From Propionibacteriales bacterium (GTDB lineage: Bacteria > Actinomycetota > Actinomycetes > Propionibacteriales > Nocardioidaceae), in contig JAPLCB010000008.1 of the NCBI GenBank assembly GCA_026392455.1, positions 372,001-436,000 on the forward strand: 64,000 nucleotides of DNA. Reading direction: 5' to 3'. Below the pieces are notes generated by a model. The model made no database searches. It saw only the letters and a program-made list of their open reading frames with translations, and was not told the origin of the DNA. Made by a program: the position numbers and the translations under genes. The stretch's first letter is position 1, and every line of letters begins with the position of its first letter. Below, piece after piece: positions 16,543-25,586 of this stretch.

Positions 16543-16549
16543 TCTCAGG
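16543..16549 (+). promoter_or_regulatory. TCTCAGG element upstream of mprA
   Basis: TCTCAGG occurs 33 bases before the mprA start and again at 18743-18749 before pepD. Since mprA, mprB and pepD form one stress module, this shared heptamer is a candidate half-site of an MprA box. It is short, so chance is possible. Confidence 0.3.
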
Positions 16550-16581
16550 CGTTCCTTAGGCGCCAATGGCACTCTTGGACC

Positions 16582-17286
16582 GTGACAACGGAAACCAAGC
16601 CCCACGTCCTGGTCGTCGAGGACGACCGCGCTGTTCGCGAGTCGCTGCGTCGGTCCTTGGAATTCAACGGCTACACCGTCTCCCTGGCGGCCGACGGCGC
16701 CGAGGCGCTCGCGGGCATCAGCCAGACGAACCCGGACGCCGTGGTCATGGACGTGATGATGCCGCGGCTCGACGGGATCGAGACCACCCGCGCCCTGCGC
16801 TCGGTCGGCAACCACGTCCCGATCCTGGTCCTGACCGCTCGGGACGCCGTCGGCGACCGGGTCGAGGGGCTCGACGCCGGGGCCGACGACTACCTCACCA
16901 AGCCCTTCGCCCTGGACGAGCTCCTGGCCCGGCTGCGGGCGTTGCTGCGCCGGGTCAGCCCTGAGGAGACCGAGGTCGACGAGCGGCTGGAGTTCGCGGA
17001 CCTCACCATGGACCTCGGCTCCCGCGAGGTCCACCGCGGCTCCCGGTCGATGACCCTGACCCGGACCGAGTTCACCCTGCTGGAGCTGTTCCTGCGGCGC
17101 CCGCGCCGGGTCCTGGAACGCTCGTTCATCCTCGAGGAGGTCTGGGGGTTCGACTTCCCCACCACCGCGAACAGCCTCGAGGTCTACATCGGCTACCTGC
17201 GGCGCAAGACCGAGGCCGAGGACGAGCCGCGGCTGCTGCACACGGTGCGCGGGGTCGGCTACGTCCTGCGTGAAGAACCCACATGA
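16582..17286 (+). CDS. mprA: OmpR-family response regulator, MprA-like
   Basis: 234 residues. The receiver domain (8-120) has phosphoacceptor D57 in [13 protein letters not shown] and the KPF switch motif. The C-terminal winged helix (about 138-230) has [13 protein letters not shown] and the recognition region [18 protein letters not shown] start at 16582. The stop overlaps mprB, and pepD follows, exactly the mycobacterial mprA-mprB-pepD order, where the system answers envelope stress and controls sigma factors and pepD. Confidence 0.88.
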   Translation: MTTETKPHVLVVEDDRAVRESLRRSLEFNGYTVSLAADGAEALAGISQTNPDAVVMDVMMPRLDGIETTRALRSVGNHVPILVLTARDAVGDRVEGLDAGADDYLTKPFALDELLARLRALLRRVSPEETEVDERLEFADLTMDLGSREVHRGSRSMTLTRTEFTLLELFLRRPRRVLERSFILEEVWGFDFPTTANSLEVYIGYLRRKTEAEDEPRLLHTVRGVGYVLREEPT

Positions 17287-18737
17287 GCTCCGACCGTCCC
17301 GGCCTGGACCCGGCTACCAACCCGTGGGCGGGCCTGCACTACCGCCGGTCGCTGGCGAGCCGGGTCACCCTGCTGACCACGGTGGCGGTGGGCTTCGCGG
17401 TCAGCGTGGTGGCGTTCGCGGCGTACGCCACGGTGCGGACCCAGACGATCGGCTCGCTCGACGAGTCCCTGCGGTCTCGGGCGTACCAGGCGGCCAGCGC
17501 GAACACGATGGACGGTCTCGCGCAGGCGCAGATCCCGCCGTGGGCCCTGGGCGCTGCCGACGTGAAGATCATTCTGGTCGACTCCAGCACCAGCCCCGCG
17601 GTGCTGCACAACCTGGACCGCAGCGACACCTTCGCCGGCGTCGGGGTGCCGGAGGTCCAGGTGGCCCACGGGCTGCACGACAACTCCGCCCGCACCGTCT
17701 GGGCCGCGGGCGCCCGGTGGCGGATGGTGGCGGTGCACGCAGGTGACGACCAGGCCCTGGTGCTGGCCCAGTCACTGGAACCCACCGACCGGATGCTCGA
17801 CCGGCTCGGGCTGGTGATGCTGCTCTTCGGCATCGCCGGGATGATCACCGCCGGTCTGGCCGGCTGGGCGGTGGCCCGCAACGGACTGCGCCCGGTACGA
17901 CGGCTGACCACCGCGGTCGAGGACATCGCCCGGACCCAGCGCCTGGAGCCGATCCCGATCGAGGGCAGCGACGAGGTAGCCCGGCTGGCGAGCGCCTTCA
18001 ACGACATGCTGCGGGCGCTGTCCGCGTCCCAGCACCGGCAGCGTCAGCTGGTCGCGGACGCCGGCCACGAGCTGCGGACGCCGCTGACCTCGTTGCGGAC
18101 CAACCTGGACCTGCTGGTCCAGGCCGACGCCAGCACCGGCCTGTCCCCGGAGAACCGGGCCGAGCTCCTCGACGACGTCCGCGCCCAGATCGGCGAGATG
18201 ACCACGCTGATCGGCGACCTGGTCGAGCTCGCCCGGGAGGAGCCGGCAACGTCGACCGTCGAGCCCGTCGAGCTGGCCGCGACGGTCGAGCAGGCGATCA
18301 CCCGGGTTCGGCGCCGGGCCGACATCGAGTTCGACGTCCGGATGTCGCCCTGGTGGGTGATCGGGGACGCGCCCGCGCTCGAGCGCGCGATCACGAACCT
18401 GCTGGACAACGCCGCCAAGTGGAGCCCGACCGGCGGCGTCGTCACGGTGACGCTGAACTACGGGACCCTGATGATCGCCGACGAGGGGCCCGGCATCGCC
18501 GTCGCCGACCTGCCGCACGTCTTCGAGCGCTTCTACCGCTCGGCGGAGTCCCGCGGCATGCCCGGCTCGGGCCTCGGGCTCTCGATCGTCAAGTCGGTCG
18601 CCGAGCGCCACGGCGGCATCGTCCGGGCCGGGACCGGCCCTGGAGGCGGTGCAGGGTTCTGGTTCAGCATCCCCGGCCAGGCCGAACCCCCGACCAGCAG
18701 CAGCGGAAGTCTTGGGGCGGTCGTAGGAACCGCATAG
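17283..18737 (+). CDS. mprB: Sensor histidine kinase, MprB-like
   Basis: 484 residues: a short cytoplasmic tail, TM1 near 28-50, an extracytoplasmic sensor loop of about 120 residues, TM2 near 172-196, a HAMP segment, HisKA with [16 protein letters not shown] and an HATPase domain ([31 protein letters not shown]). It phosphorylates MprA. Translation is coupled to mprA through an ATGA overlap. In mycobacteria the extracytoplasmic domain interacts with DnaK and envelope proteins; whether that holds here is not visible. Confidence 0.87.
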   Translation: MSSDRPGLDPATNPWAGLHYRRSLASRVTLLTTVAVGFAVSVVAFAAYATVRTQTIGSLDESLRSRAYQAASANTMDGLAQAQIPPWALGAADVKIILVDSSTSPAVLHNLDRSDTFAGVGVPEVQVAHGLHDNSARTVWAAGARWRMVAVHAGDDQALVLAQSLEPTDRMLDRLGLVMLLFGIAGMITAGLAGWAVARNGLRPVRRLTTAVEDIARTQRLEPIPIEGSDEVARLASAFNDMLRALSASQHRQRQLVADAGHELRTPLTSLRTNLDLLVQADASTGLSPENRAELLDDVRAQIGEMTTLIGDLVELAREEPATSTVEPVELAATVEQAITRVRRRADIEFDVRMSPWWVIGDAPALERAITNLLDNAAKWSPTGGVVTVTLNYGTLMIADEGPGIAVADLPHVFERFYRSAESRGMPGSGLGLSIVKSVAERHGGIVRAGTGPGGGAGFWFSIPGQAEPPTSSSGSLGAVVGTA

Positions 18738-18742
18738 GGACC

Positions 18743-18749
18743 TCTCAGG
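18743..18749 (+). promoter_or_regulatory. TCTCAGG element upstream of pepD
   Basis: Second copy of the heptamer found before mprA, 22 bases before the pepD start in the 34-bp mprB-pepD gap. Candidate MprA contact site. Confidence 0.3.
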
Positions 18750-18771
18750 ATCACCAGGCAGGATCGGTGGC

Positions 18772-20157
18772 ATGACGGACCACGAGATCCCCGAAGGCAC
18801 TGACAACTCCCCGGCTGGGAACGGCCCCGGCTTTCCGTGGTCCGTCACCCCTCCAGCGCCCGGCCAGGATTCCGGTGCACCCGGGTCCGAGAACCCGACC
18901 GAGCCGCTCAATGTGACCGGTGCCGCTTACCCGGCCGAGCAACCGAACCTCACCGAGCCGCTCCCGCCGCTCCCGCCCTTCGGACGAGCCGCTGACCCGG
19001 TCACGGCCCCGCGGTCCCGCGGACTGGCGGCCGGAGTCCTGGTGGGCGCCCTGCTCCTGGGCGGAGCAGCCGGCGTCGGCGGTGCAGCCGGGTTCAACGC
19101 CTGGGACGACGACGCAAACTCGTCCTCCTCGGCCGCGCCGAGCTCGGCCGGGAGCGTGAGAGCGACGAACGCCGCGGACCTGCCCGACGGGTCGGTGGAG
19201 AAGGTCGCCGCCGCGGTGCTGCCCTCGGTGGTGAAGATCAACGTCACCGGCCAGTCCGGTTCGGGCTCCGGCTCCGGCGTCGTCCTGAAGGCGGACGGCA
19301 CCATCCTGACCAACAACCACGTGGTCTCCGTCGCCGGCAGCAACGGCACGATCACGGTGAACCTCAACGACGGTCGGACCGTCAAGGCGACGGTCCTGGG
19401 CACCGACCCGGTCACCGACATGGCCGTGATCAAGGCGGACGCCACCGGGCTCACGCCCGCGGACATCGGCAAGTCGGCCGACCTGCAGGTCGGTCAGTCC
19501 GTGGTGGCGGTCGGGTCGCCGTACGGGCTCAACGCGACGGTGACCACCGGCATCGTGTCCGCTCTGAACCGGCCGGTCTCGGTCCAGACCGAGGACGACA
19601 GCCAGGGCACCAACCCGTTCGGCCAGCAGACCCCCCAGACCTCCGGCAGCAGCACGACGTACCCGGCGATCCAGACCGACGCGGCGATCAACCCCGGCAA
19701 CTCCGGTGGTCCGCTGGTCAACCTCGCCGGACAGGTCGTCGGCATCAACTCCTCGATCCGCACCGGCGGGTCGGCGGACTCCGGCGGCTCGATCGGCCTG
19801 GGCTTCTCCATCCCGATCGACGAGGTGCTGCCGATCGTGAACCAGATCATCGACGGCCAGGACCCCACGCACGCACGCCTCGCGATCACGGTCTCCGACG
19901 TCGCCTCGTCGACCCTGGCCCAGGGCGCCCTGGTCCGCAGCGTCGAGAAGAACGGGCCCGCCGACGAGGCCGGCCTGAAGGAGGGGGACGTGATCACCAA
20001 GGTCAACGAGGACCTGATCGACGGCTCCGAGTCCCTGATCGCCACCATCCGCGGGCACCGGCCCGACGAGGAGGTCACCCTGACCTACCTGCGCGACGGA
20101 AAGACCCAGACGACCACCGCCAAGCTCGGGTCGGACGCGGACACCTCCACATCCTGA
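18772..20157 (+). CDS. pepD: Membrane-anchored HtrA-type serine protease, PepD-like
   Basis: 461 residues. A proline-rich cytoplasmic N-terminus (1-80) is followed by one membrane helix (about 84-108), a Ser/Ala-rich spacer, the trypsin-like protease domain (about 145-345) and a PDZ domain (about 355-450). The catalytic triad is complete: H183 in TNNHVVS, D216 in VTDMAVI, S311 in GNSGGP. It acts outside the membrane on misfolded or regulatory substrates. Position after mprAB and the shared upstream heptamer suggest control by MprA. A strong hairpin follows. Confidence 0.9.
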   Translation: MTDHEIPEGTDNSPAGNGPGFPWSVTPPAPGQDSGAPGSENPTEPLNVTGAAYPAEQPNLTEPLPPLPPFGRAADPVTAPRSRGLAAGVLVGALLLGGAAGVGGAAGFNAWDDDANSSSSAAPSSAGSVRATNAADLPDGSVEKVAAAVLPSVVKINVTGQSGSGSGSGVVLKADGTILTNNHVVSVAGSNGTITVNLNDGRTVKATVLGTDPVTDMAVIKADATGLTPADIGKSADLQVGQSVVAVGSPYGLNATVTTGIVSALNRPVSVQTEDDSQGTNPFGQQTPQTSGSSTTYPAIQTDAAINPGNSGGPLVNLAGQVVGINSSIRTGGSADSGGSIGLGFSIPIDEVLPIVNQIIDGQDPTHARLAITVSDVASSTLAQGALVRSVEKNGPADEAGLKEGDVITKVNEDLIDGSESLIATIRGHRPDEEVTLTYLRDGKTQTTTAKLGSDADTSTS

Positions 20158-20191
20158 CCTGACCGGCCAGACCCCCCACTGGCCGGCGTAC

Positions 20192-20230
20192 CGAGAGCGG
20201 CCGCGGACACCCCTACCGCGGCCGCTCTCG
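20192..20230. terminator. Bidirectional terminator between pepD and pabB
   Basis: A perfect 15-bp stem (CGAGAGCGGCCGCGG with CCGCGGCCGCTCTCG) and a 9-base loop between two convergent genes. It can serve both strands. Confidence 0.8.
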
Positions 20231-20237
20231 CTTTCCG

Positions 20238-21440
20238 TCAGAGGGCTGACAGCAGCCGGGCGGCCTTCCACAGCGTCTCGGCGTACTCCTCGTCCACGTC
20301 GGACCGCACCGTGATGCCGCCGCCGGTCCCGAGCCGCCAGGGTCCGTCCGCGCCCCGGTAGAGCGACCGGATCACGACGCCCAGGTCCGCCCGGCCGTCC
20401 CCGGAGATCCAACCGAAGGCACCGGAGTAGATCCCGCGCGGCTGGTCCTCGACGGCGTCGATGATCTGCATGGTCCGGACCTTCGGGGCACCGGTCATCG
20501 ACCCGGCCGGGAACAGCGCCCGGAGCGCCTCGACCGTGCCGATGTCCGGGCGGAGACTGCCGGTGACCGTCGAGACCAGCTGGTGCACGCTGGCGTACGA
20601 CTCGACCTCCATCAGGTGCGGCACCTCGACGGTGCCGGGCTCGCAGACCATCGACAGGTCGTTGCGGAGCAGGTCGGTGATCATCAGGTTCTCGGCGCGG
20701 AACTTCGGGTCGGTGCCGAGCCGCTCCCGCAGGGCCGCGTCCTCGGCCGGGGTGCTCCCGCGCGGCGTGGTGCCCTTGATCGGGCGGGTCTCCACCCGCC
20801 GGTGCCGGTCGATGGTGGCGAACCGCTCGGGCGACGCGGAGAGCAGCCAGAGGTCACCGTGCCGCAGCACCCCCGAGTAGGGCGCCGGGTTCGAGGTGCG
20901 AAGGCGACCGTAGATCGCCACCGGGCTGAGGTCCGAGGACGCCTCGGCCCGGTAGGTCAGGTTGACCTCGTAGGAGTTGCCGGCACGCAGGTGCCCCTGC
21001 ACCTGGCCGAACGCAGCGGCGTACCCGGCCGGCGTCGGGTGCTCGGTGTCGTGGAGGTCGCCGGGCGTCGGGGTCGGGACCGGACCCTCGTTGACCTGGA
21101 CGGTGCGTGCGCGCATCCAGACGGCGTCCGGCAGCCCCGGTGCGCTCCGGGCAGGAAGGTCGGGGCGGGCGGCGTACCCGAAGTAGCCGACCCAGCTGGT
21201 GCCCGGGTCACCGTCGAGCCGCTCCTGCAGCGCGGTGAAGATGTCGTCACCGACCACCTTCCCGGACGGATGCTCGGTGACCTCCCGGCGGACGGCGTCG
21301 TAGGTCAGCGAGAGGTCGTCGGCTTCGAGCCAGCCCATGATGGAGCGCTCCCCCGACCAGGGCTGCGAGCCGCCACCGTCGAGCCAGAAGCAACGTTCGT
21401 GCTCGCCGGCGATGCGGGCGAACTCCTCGAGCGCGCTCAT
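20238..21440 (-). CDS. pabB: Aminodeoxychorismate synthase component I
   Basis: 400 residues, the chorismate-binding (MST) fold. Key segments are SASPERF, TRPIKGTTPRG (PIKGT with the chorismate-contacting Lys is the PabB signature; TrpE has PIAGT), the FRAENLMITDLLRNDLS helix and GSMTGAPKVR. It forms 4-amino-4-deoxychorismate from chorismate using ammonia from PabA, toward folate. It overlaps pabA by four bases. Confidence 0.9.
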   Translation of the reverse strand: MSALEEFARIAGEHERCFWLDGGGSQPWSGERSIMGWLEADDLSLTYDAVRREVTEHPSGKVVGDDIFTALQERLDGDPGTSWVGYFGYAARPDLPARSAPGLPDAVWMRARTVQVNEGPVPTPTPGDLHDTEHPTPAGYAAAFGQVQGHLRAGNSYEVNLTYRAEASSDLSPVAIYGRLRTSNPAPYSGVLRHGDLWLLSASPERFATIDRHRRVETRPIKGTTPRGSTPAEDAALRERLGTDPKFRAENLMITDLLRNDLSMVCEPGTVEVPHLMEVESYASVHQLVSTVTGSLRPDIGTVEALRALFPAGSMTGAPKVRTMQIIDAVEDQPRGIYSGAFGWISGDGRADLGVVIRSLYRGADGPWRLGTGGGITVRSDVDEEYAETLWKAARLLSAL

Positions 21441-22015
21441 GCCGGGTCCGGGGCTGGCAGGTGGAGGAACGACGCGACGAGCTGGGCCCCGTGCTCGGAC
21501 AGCACCGACTCGGGGTGGAACTGCACCCCGTGCAGCGGCAGGCTGAGGTGCCGCACGCCCATCACGACCCCGTCGGAGGTCGCGTTCACCAGCAGCTCGG
21601 CGGGGATCTGCGTCGCGGCCAGCGAGTGGTAGCGCACCGCCCGGAAGCCAGCCGGCAGAGCCGCGAACACCCCGGTCCCGTCGTGGTCGATGACGGCGAC
21701 CTCGCCGTGGGCCGGCTCGACCCGGGCCACGGTCCCCCCGAAGGCGGCGACCAGTGCCTGCATCCCCAGGCAGACCCCGAGGACCGGGATGCCGAGGTCG
21801 AAGACCCGGTCGCCCAGAGCGAAGTCGGCCGGGTCCGTGGGATGGCCGGGGCCGGGCGAGAGGACGAGGTGGGTTGCCCGCCCGATCCGGTCCCAGACGT
21901 CGGCGTCGTCGTGCTCGACGACCTCGGGGAGCGTCCCGGTGACACCAGCGATCAGGTGCACCAGGTTCCAGGTGTACGAGTCGTGGTGGTCGACGACCAC
22001 GACCTCGGCGGTCAT
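21437..22015 (-). CDS. pabA: Aminodeoxychorismate/anthranilate synthase glutamine amidotransferase subunit
   Basis: 192 residues, class I glutamine amidotransferase. The oxyanion strand LVLSPGPGHP, the nucleophile Cys in GVCLGMQAL and the His-Glu pair in GVQFHPES are all present. It feeds ammonia to PabB, with which it overlaps by four bases. Because it is a single amidotransferase near two chorismate enzymes, it could also serve a TrpE elsewhere, as amphibolic PabA does in some bacteria. Confidence 0.88.
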   Translation of the reverse strand: MTAEVVVVDHHDSYTWNLVHLIAGVTGTLPEVVEHDDADVWDRIGRATHLVLSPGPGHPTDPADFALGDRVFDLGIPVLGVCLGMQALVAAFGGTVARVEPAHGEVAVIDHDGTGVFAALPAGFRAVRYHSLAATQIPAELLVNATSDGVVMGVRHLSLPLHGVQFHPESVLSEHGAQLVASFLHLPAPDPA

Positions 22016-22022
22016 GTCACCA

Positions 22023-22063
22023 GGTTTCGGGGCGAGCGCGAGCGCGCTCGCACCTCAACCACC
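22023..22063. repeat. Dispersed palindromic repeat, copy 1
   Basis: The pattern GGTTTCGRGGC...GAGCGC...GCRCCTCAACCA is shared with copies near 34.4, 49.0 and 56.6 kb. The copy covers the pabA/PhzE-like junction, and its CACCTCAACC end carries the stop codon of the PhzE-like gene. Confidence 0.65.
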
Positions 22064-23968
22064 GACCAGGTCGAGCAGGAGCCGTTGCAGCAGCACGACA
22101 CCGTTCTCGGTGAGGATCGACTCGGCGTGGAACTGAACGCCGCGGAAGTGCGGGCCCGCGACGAGGTGGATGTCACCCGTCGCCGGGTCGGTGTCGACGG
22201 TGACTCCGTCGGGGAGCGTCTCCCCGGGGAGGTGCCGGCCGACGAAGGTGTTGTAGAACCCGACCGCTTCGGGCTTCCCGCCGATGGAGACCGTCGACTG
22301 GGTCCCTTGGAAGACGATGTCCTTGAAGGCCAGCGGGATCCCCAGGCGGTGGCAGAGCACCTGGTGGCCCAGGCAGACCGACAGGAACGGCTTCCCCGAC
22401 GCGAGCAGCCCGTCGACGGCTCCGCGGAAGGTGGCGATCTTGGCACTGCTCTCGTCCCGCGGATCGCCCGGCCCAGGGCCGACGACGGCCACGTCGAAGG
22501 CCTCGAAGTCGCCGGGCTTGAAGTCCTCGTGCCGGATGATGCTCGGCTTCATCCCCAGCACCGCGAAGACGTGGCAGAGCATGTTGGCGAAGTCGTCCTC
22601 GCCGTGCAGGATCCCGATCGACCGGCCGGCGAGCTCGGGAGCCGGAGCAGCGCCGCCCTGGTCGGTGAGCCAGAACTTCGACAATCGCTGGTTGCGGGAG
22701 TTCAGGGCGATCAGGACGTCTTCGTCGTGGGTCAGGTCCTCGATCTGGGACGGGGCCCCGACGGCACCCGGGACCAGGCCGAACGCGCTGAGGATGCCGC
22801 TGGCCTTGGCGAAGGTCTCGGCCACCTCGGAGTGCGGGTCGGAGTCACGGACCAGGGTCGCCCCGGCGGTGACCTTGAGGGCACCGGTGGGCGAGACATC
22901 GGCCGTGCGGATCAGGATCGGCGAGTCCGCGGTCTGAGCACCGGACTCGTCGCGGCCGATCAGCGCGAGCGCACCGGCGTAGTAGCCGCGGCCCTCGGCC
23001 TCGTACTGCTTGATCAGCTTGCAGGCGTTCTCGACGGGAGCACCGGTGACGGTGGCCGCGAACATCGAGTCCCGGAGCACCTCGCGGACGTCGCGATGGG
23101 TGCGACCGGCGAGCAGGTACTCGGTGTGCACCAGGTGCGTCATCGGCTTGAGGAACGGACCGAGCACCTGGCCGCCCTCGTGGCAGATGTCGCACATCAT
23201 CTTGAGCTCTTCGTCGACGACCATGAAGAGCTCGTAGATCTCCTTCTCGTCGGCGAGGAACTCCAGCAGCTTCTCCTTGCGCTCGGCAGGTTGGAGACCC
23301 TTGAGCCGGAACGTCCCCGAGATCGGGTTCATCCGGACGTCGCCCCCGTGCACGCTGACGTGGCGTTCGGGCGAGGCCCCGATCAGGAACCTGTCGCCGG
23401 TCCAGAAGCAGTAGGTCCAGTAGGCGCCGCGCTCGTTCTCCAGCAGGCGGCGCAGGACGGTCAGGGCCTTGGCTGTGCCGGTCTCCGACCCCCAGTCCTC
23501 CAGCTGCGCGCGGTAGTGCCGGCCGACCACCAGGTTCGCGCCCTCGCCGTTGCCGATCTCCTCGGCGATGATCTGCTCGACCATCGCCGCATAGGTGTCG
23601 TCGTCGGTCTCGAAGCCGCCGCGATCGGCGAAGGTGATCGCCTCGTCGGGCAGCACCGCCAGCAGCTCGGTCAGCGGGACCTCGACCTCGGTGTCGATCT
23701 GCACCACGGCCAGCGGAGCGCCGTCGTCGTGGACCTCGAAGCCACGCTCGGCCACCTGCCGGAACGGAACCGCGACCAGCGAATCGAACCGACGACCTGG
23801 CGTCGGGATCCCCTCGCCGACCGGGACGTCAGCGAGCCGGTCGACCGGCACCAACGGCCCGCCGACCAGGGTCACCGACGCGCTGTCCCGGATCCGGATG
23901 ACCGCCCAGGCCTGCTGCGCCGTCACCTGCTCGAGGGCGGCGCGGGCGGAGAGCTGTGCAGCGGTCAT
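22055..23968 (-). CDS. PhzE-like anthranilate/ADIC synthase (chorismate enzyme fused to amidotransferase)
   Basis: 637 residues. An N-terminal chorismate-converting domain (to about 430, with ASPERHVSVH and NPISGTFR) is followed by a class I glutamine amidotransferase domain (about 450-635, with VVGPGPGDPRD, nucleophile Cys in SVCLGHQVL, and QFHAES). PISGT rather than PIAGT, the KMMCDICHEGG and FLKPMTHLVHTEYLL segments, and the total length fit PhzE, which makes 2-amino-2-desoxyisochorismate, better than TrpE-G fusions. No other phenazine gene is in the window, so the end product is unknown. It may be co-transcribed with pabA-pabB downstream. Confidence 0.75.
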   Translation of the reverse strand: MTAAQLSARAALEQVTAQQAWAVIRIRDSASVTLVGGPLVPVDRLADVPVGEGIPTPGRRFDSLVAVPFRQVAERGFEVHDDGAPLAVVQIDTEVEVPLTELLAVLPDEAITFADRGGFETDDDTYAAMVEQIIAEEIGNGEGANLVVGRHYRAQLEDWGSETGTAKALTVLRRLLENERGAYWTYCFWTGDRFLIGASPERHVSVHGGDVRMNPISGTFRLKGLQPAERKEKLLEFLADEKEIYELFMVVDEELKMMCDICHEGGQVLGPFLKPMTHLVHTEYLLAGRTHRDVREVLRDSMFAATVTGAPVENACKLIKQYEAEGRGYYAGALALIGRDESGAQTADSPILIRTADVSPTGALKVTAGATLVRDSDPHSEVAETFAKASGILSAFGLVPGAVGAPSQIEDLTHDEDVLIALNSRNQRLSKFWLTDQGGAAPAPELAGRSIGILHGEDDFANMLCHVFAVLGMKPSIIRHEDFKPGDFEAFDVAVVGPGPGDPRDESSAKIATFRGAVDGLLASGKPFLSVCLGHQVLCHRLGIPLAFKDIVFQGTQSTVSIGGKPEAVGFYNTFVGRHLPGETLPDGVTVDTDPATGDIHLVAGPHFRGVQFHAESILTENGVVLLQRLLLDLVGG

Positions 23969-24088
23969 GCGGAGACGCTACCAACGGCCGGGCACCGCGA
24001 CTGCGGCCTTTTCCGGAGGCGAGACGCAAGGCTCGCGATCTCATCCGTGGACTTCGCGTGACCGATCGGATCGATGGGTGTCCTACGA

Positions 24089-24109
24089 GTGACCGGATCC
24101 ACTGGTCAC
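24089..24109. promoter_or_regulatory. Inverted repeat in metalloprotease promoter
   Basis: GTGACC-N9-GGTCAC lies 17 bases before the start codon, overlapping the expected promoter or leader. A good ribosome site CCGGAGG follows at about 24114. Candidate operator of unknown regulator. Confidence 0.35.
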
Positions 24110-24125
24110 GAATCCGGAGGTACCG

Positions 24126-24758
24126 ATGCCGATAGCCCAGGAGAAGCCCTCGTCTAGGCCGAGAAGGCACGTCAACGAGCGTCGTCAGCGAATCCAGCGG
24201 CGATTCAGGATCGCCTTCGCCGCCCTCGGAACGGCAACGATGGGGATCACTCCGGTCGCCCACGCCGATCCCGACTTCAGCGAAGGCCTGCCGGACGGCG
24301 GCATCCACACGTTCTGCTACTACTCCGTGTCGAGCATGCAGTCGACAATGGACGCCGCGATGACGCGCTTGCGCCAGCAGACAGTTGTCGACACGGCGTA
24401 CTACAACCCGTGCGACGTCCACACGGACGTCCGATGGGTCCAAGGTCCGACAGATGTCCCCGCATACGGACAAACGACCTGCACCTTGGCATGGGACAAC
24501 GGGCGGTGCGATCGGTATCGAGTCCGTCTCAACAAGGCCGTCCTCGACGACGCCCCCCACCCGTCTGACCAGTACAGGAAGACGGCGTGCCACGAGCTCG
24601 GACACTCGGTCGGCCTCTCGCACTACTCAGGGAGCGACTACCCGGGAACCGACACCACCCACAGCTGTATGCGTTCGGGGGATGTCTCCGGACAGGACTG
24701 GAACATCCTCTACGGCGCCCACCACAAGGGCAGTTCTCATATCAGCGGAACCTTCTGA
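24126..24758 (+). CDS. Secreted zinc metalloprotease-like protein
   Basis: 210 residues. A basic, rather long N-terminus is followed by the hydrophobic IAFAALGTATMGITPVAHA and a likely cleavage after AHA (about 47). The extended zinc motif HELGHSVGLSH (156-166) matches metzincin-type HExxHxxGxxH, with H156, H160 and H166 as ligands and E157 as the base. Cysteines at 64, 96, 119, 128, 155 and 178 suggest disulfides. Codon use looks less GC-rich than its neighbours by eye, which may indicate later acquisition. It is followed 12 bases later by a lipoprotein gene. Confidence 0.75.
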   Translation: MPIAQEKPSSRPRRHVNERRQRIQRRFRIAFAALGTATMGITPVAHADPDFSEGLPDGGIHTFCYYSVSSMQSTMDAAMTRLRQQTVVDTAYYNPCDVHTDVRWVQGPTDVPAYGQTTCTLAWDNGRCDRYRVRLNKAVLDDAPHPSDQYRKTACHELGHSVGLSHYSGSDYPGTDTTHSCMRSGDVSGQDWNILYGAHHKGSSHISGTF

Positions 24759-24770
24759 AAGGCCATCGAC

Positions 24771-25517
24771 ATGACATCCAGCAAGCATCGTTCCCTGCTC
24801 CTCTCACTAGCGGCGATTGCAGCGGCTACGACCATGGGGGGCTGCACAGGGGAAACCAACCAGGTGTCTGTGCCGACCAGCGCGACCGCTGCTCCGAGCG
24901 ATCAGCATCGTCCGATCGTGGACGCCGCGGTGGTTCGGGGCAGCAGCCACTACGACTACGACGTCAAGGCGACACCGTCGGCGCTCGCGACGGACAGCGC
25001 GGTGGTCCTCACCGGCTCGATCGCTGGTTGGCTTCCTGCGGAGTCGGTCGTCGATCACGACGAGCGGCTCGAGTACGCCATCGTGAAGGTCAAGGTCACC
25101 CACACGGTGAAAGGCGCGACGAGCGTCCAGGACGGCTTCGCGTACCTCCGACTTCCCCGCGGTGGAGCGGTGATCGACGAGGAAGGGCGTGCAGTTGTGA
25201 ATTCCGGTGCGCGGTCGACGGTGACCGGCGTGGCCGACCTCGAGACGGCAGCGCCGATCGGCACTCGTCTGGTCGTCCTGGGGAACCCTGCAGGTCCGCT
25301 CACCTCGGGCGATCGCACCGAGAGCGTGCTGAACCCCGGCGCAGGCCGCCCTGCCGGAGTGCCGGTCGTTACCCCCGCTCCGCAGGGTCTCCTCTTCGAG
25401 ACAGCGAACGGAGACGTGGCGAGCGGGGTCGCTGACGCCGCTCCCTGGGGCTGGTTCCCCAGGTCACTGCCGGCGGACCAGAGATTCACCCTGCTGAACG
25501 AACTGATTCGACGGTAG
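24771..25517 (+). CDS. Lipoprotein of unknown function
   Basis: 248 residues. A type II signal peptide ends in the lipobox TMGGC (Cys at about 25), so the protein is anchored on the outer face of the membrane. The mature part contains beta-strand-like stretches such as LEYAIVKVKVTHTVKG and TRLVVLGNPAGP, but no catalytic motif or family signature that I recognise. It lies 12 bp after the secreted metalloprotease, has a similarly less GC-rich composition, and is probably in one operon with it. Confidence 0.7.
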   Translation: MTSSKHRSLLLSLAAIAAATTMGGCTGETNQVSVPTSATAAPSDQHRPIVDAAVVRGSSHYDYDVKATPSALATDSAVVLTGSIAGWLPAESVVDHDERLEYAIVKVKVTHTVKGATSVQDGFAYLRLPRGGAVIDEEGRAVVNSGARSTVTGVADLETAAPIGTRLVVLGNPAGPLTSGDRTESVLNPGAGRPAGVPVVTPAPQGLLFETANGDVASGVADAAPWGWFPRSLPADQRFTLLNELIRR

Positions 25518-25586
25518 TGCGCGGCCTTCGGGCAGCATGAGCGCGCCCCTGTGCTGCCCGGAGTCGCTGACGTCCACAATCACTTC

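Noticed and set aside
23969-24125. Tryptophan attenuator or leader peptide before the PhzE-like gene
   Set aside because: No short ORF with consecutive Trp codons or alternative hairpins was seen in the gap.
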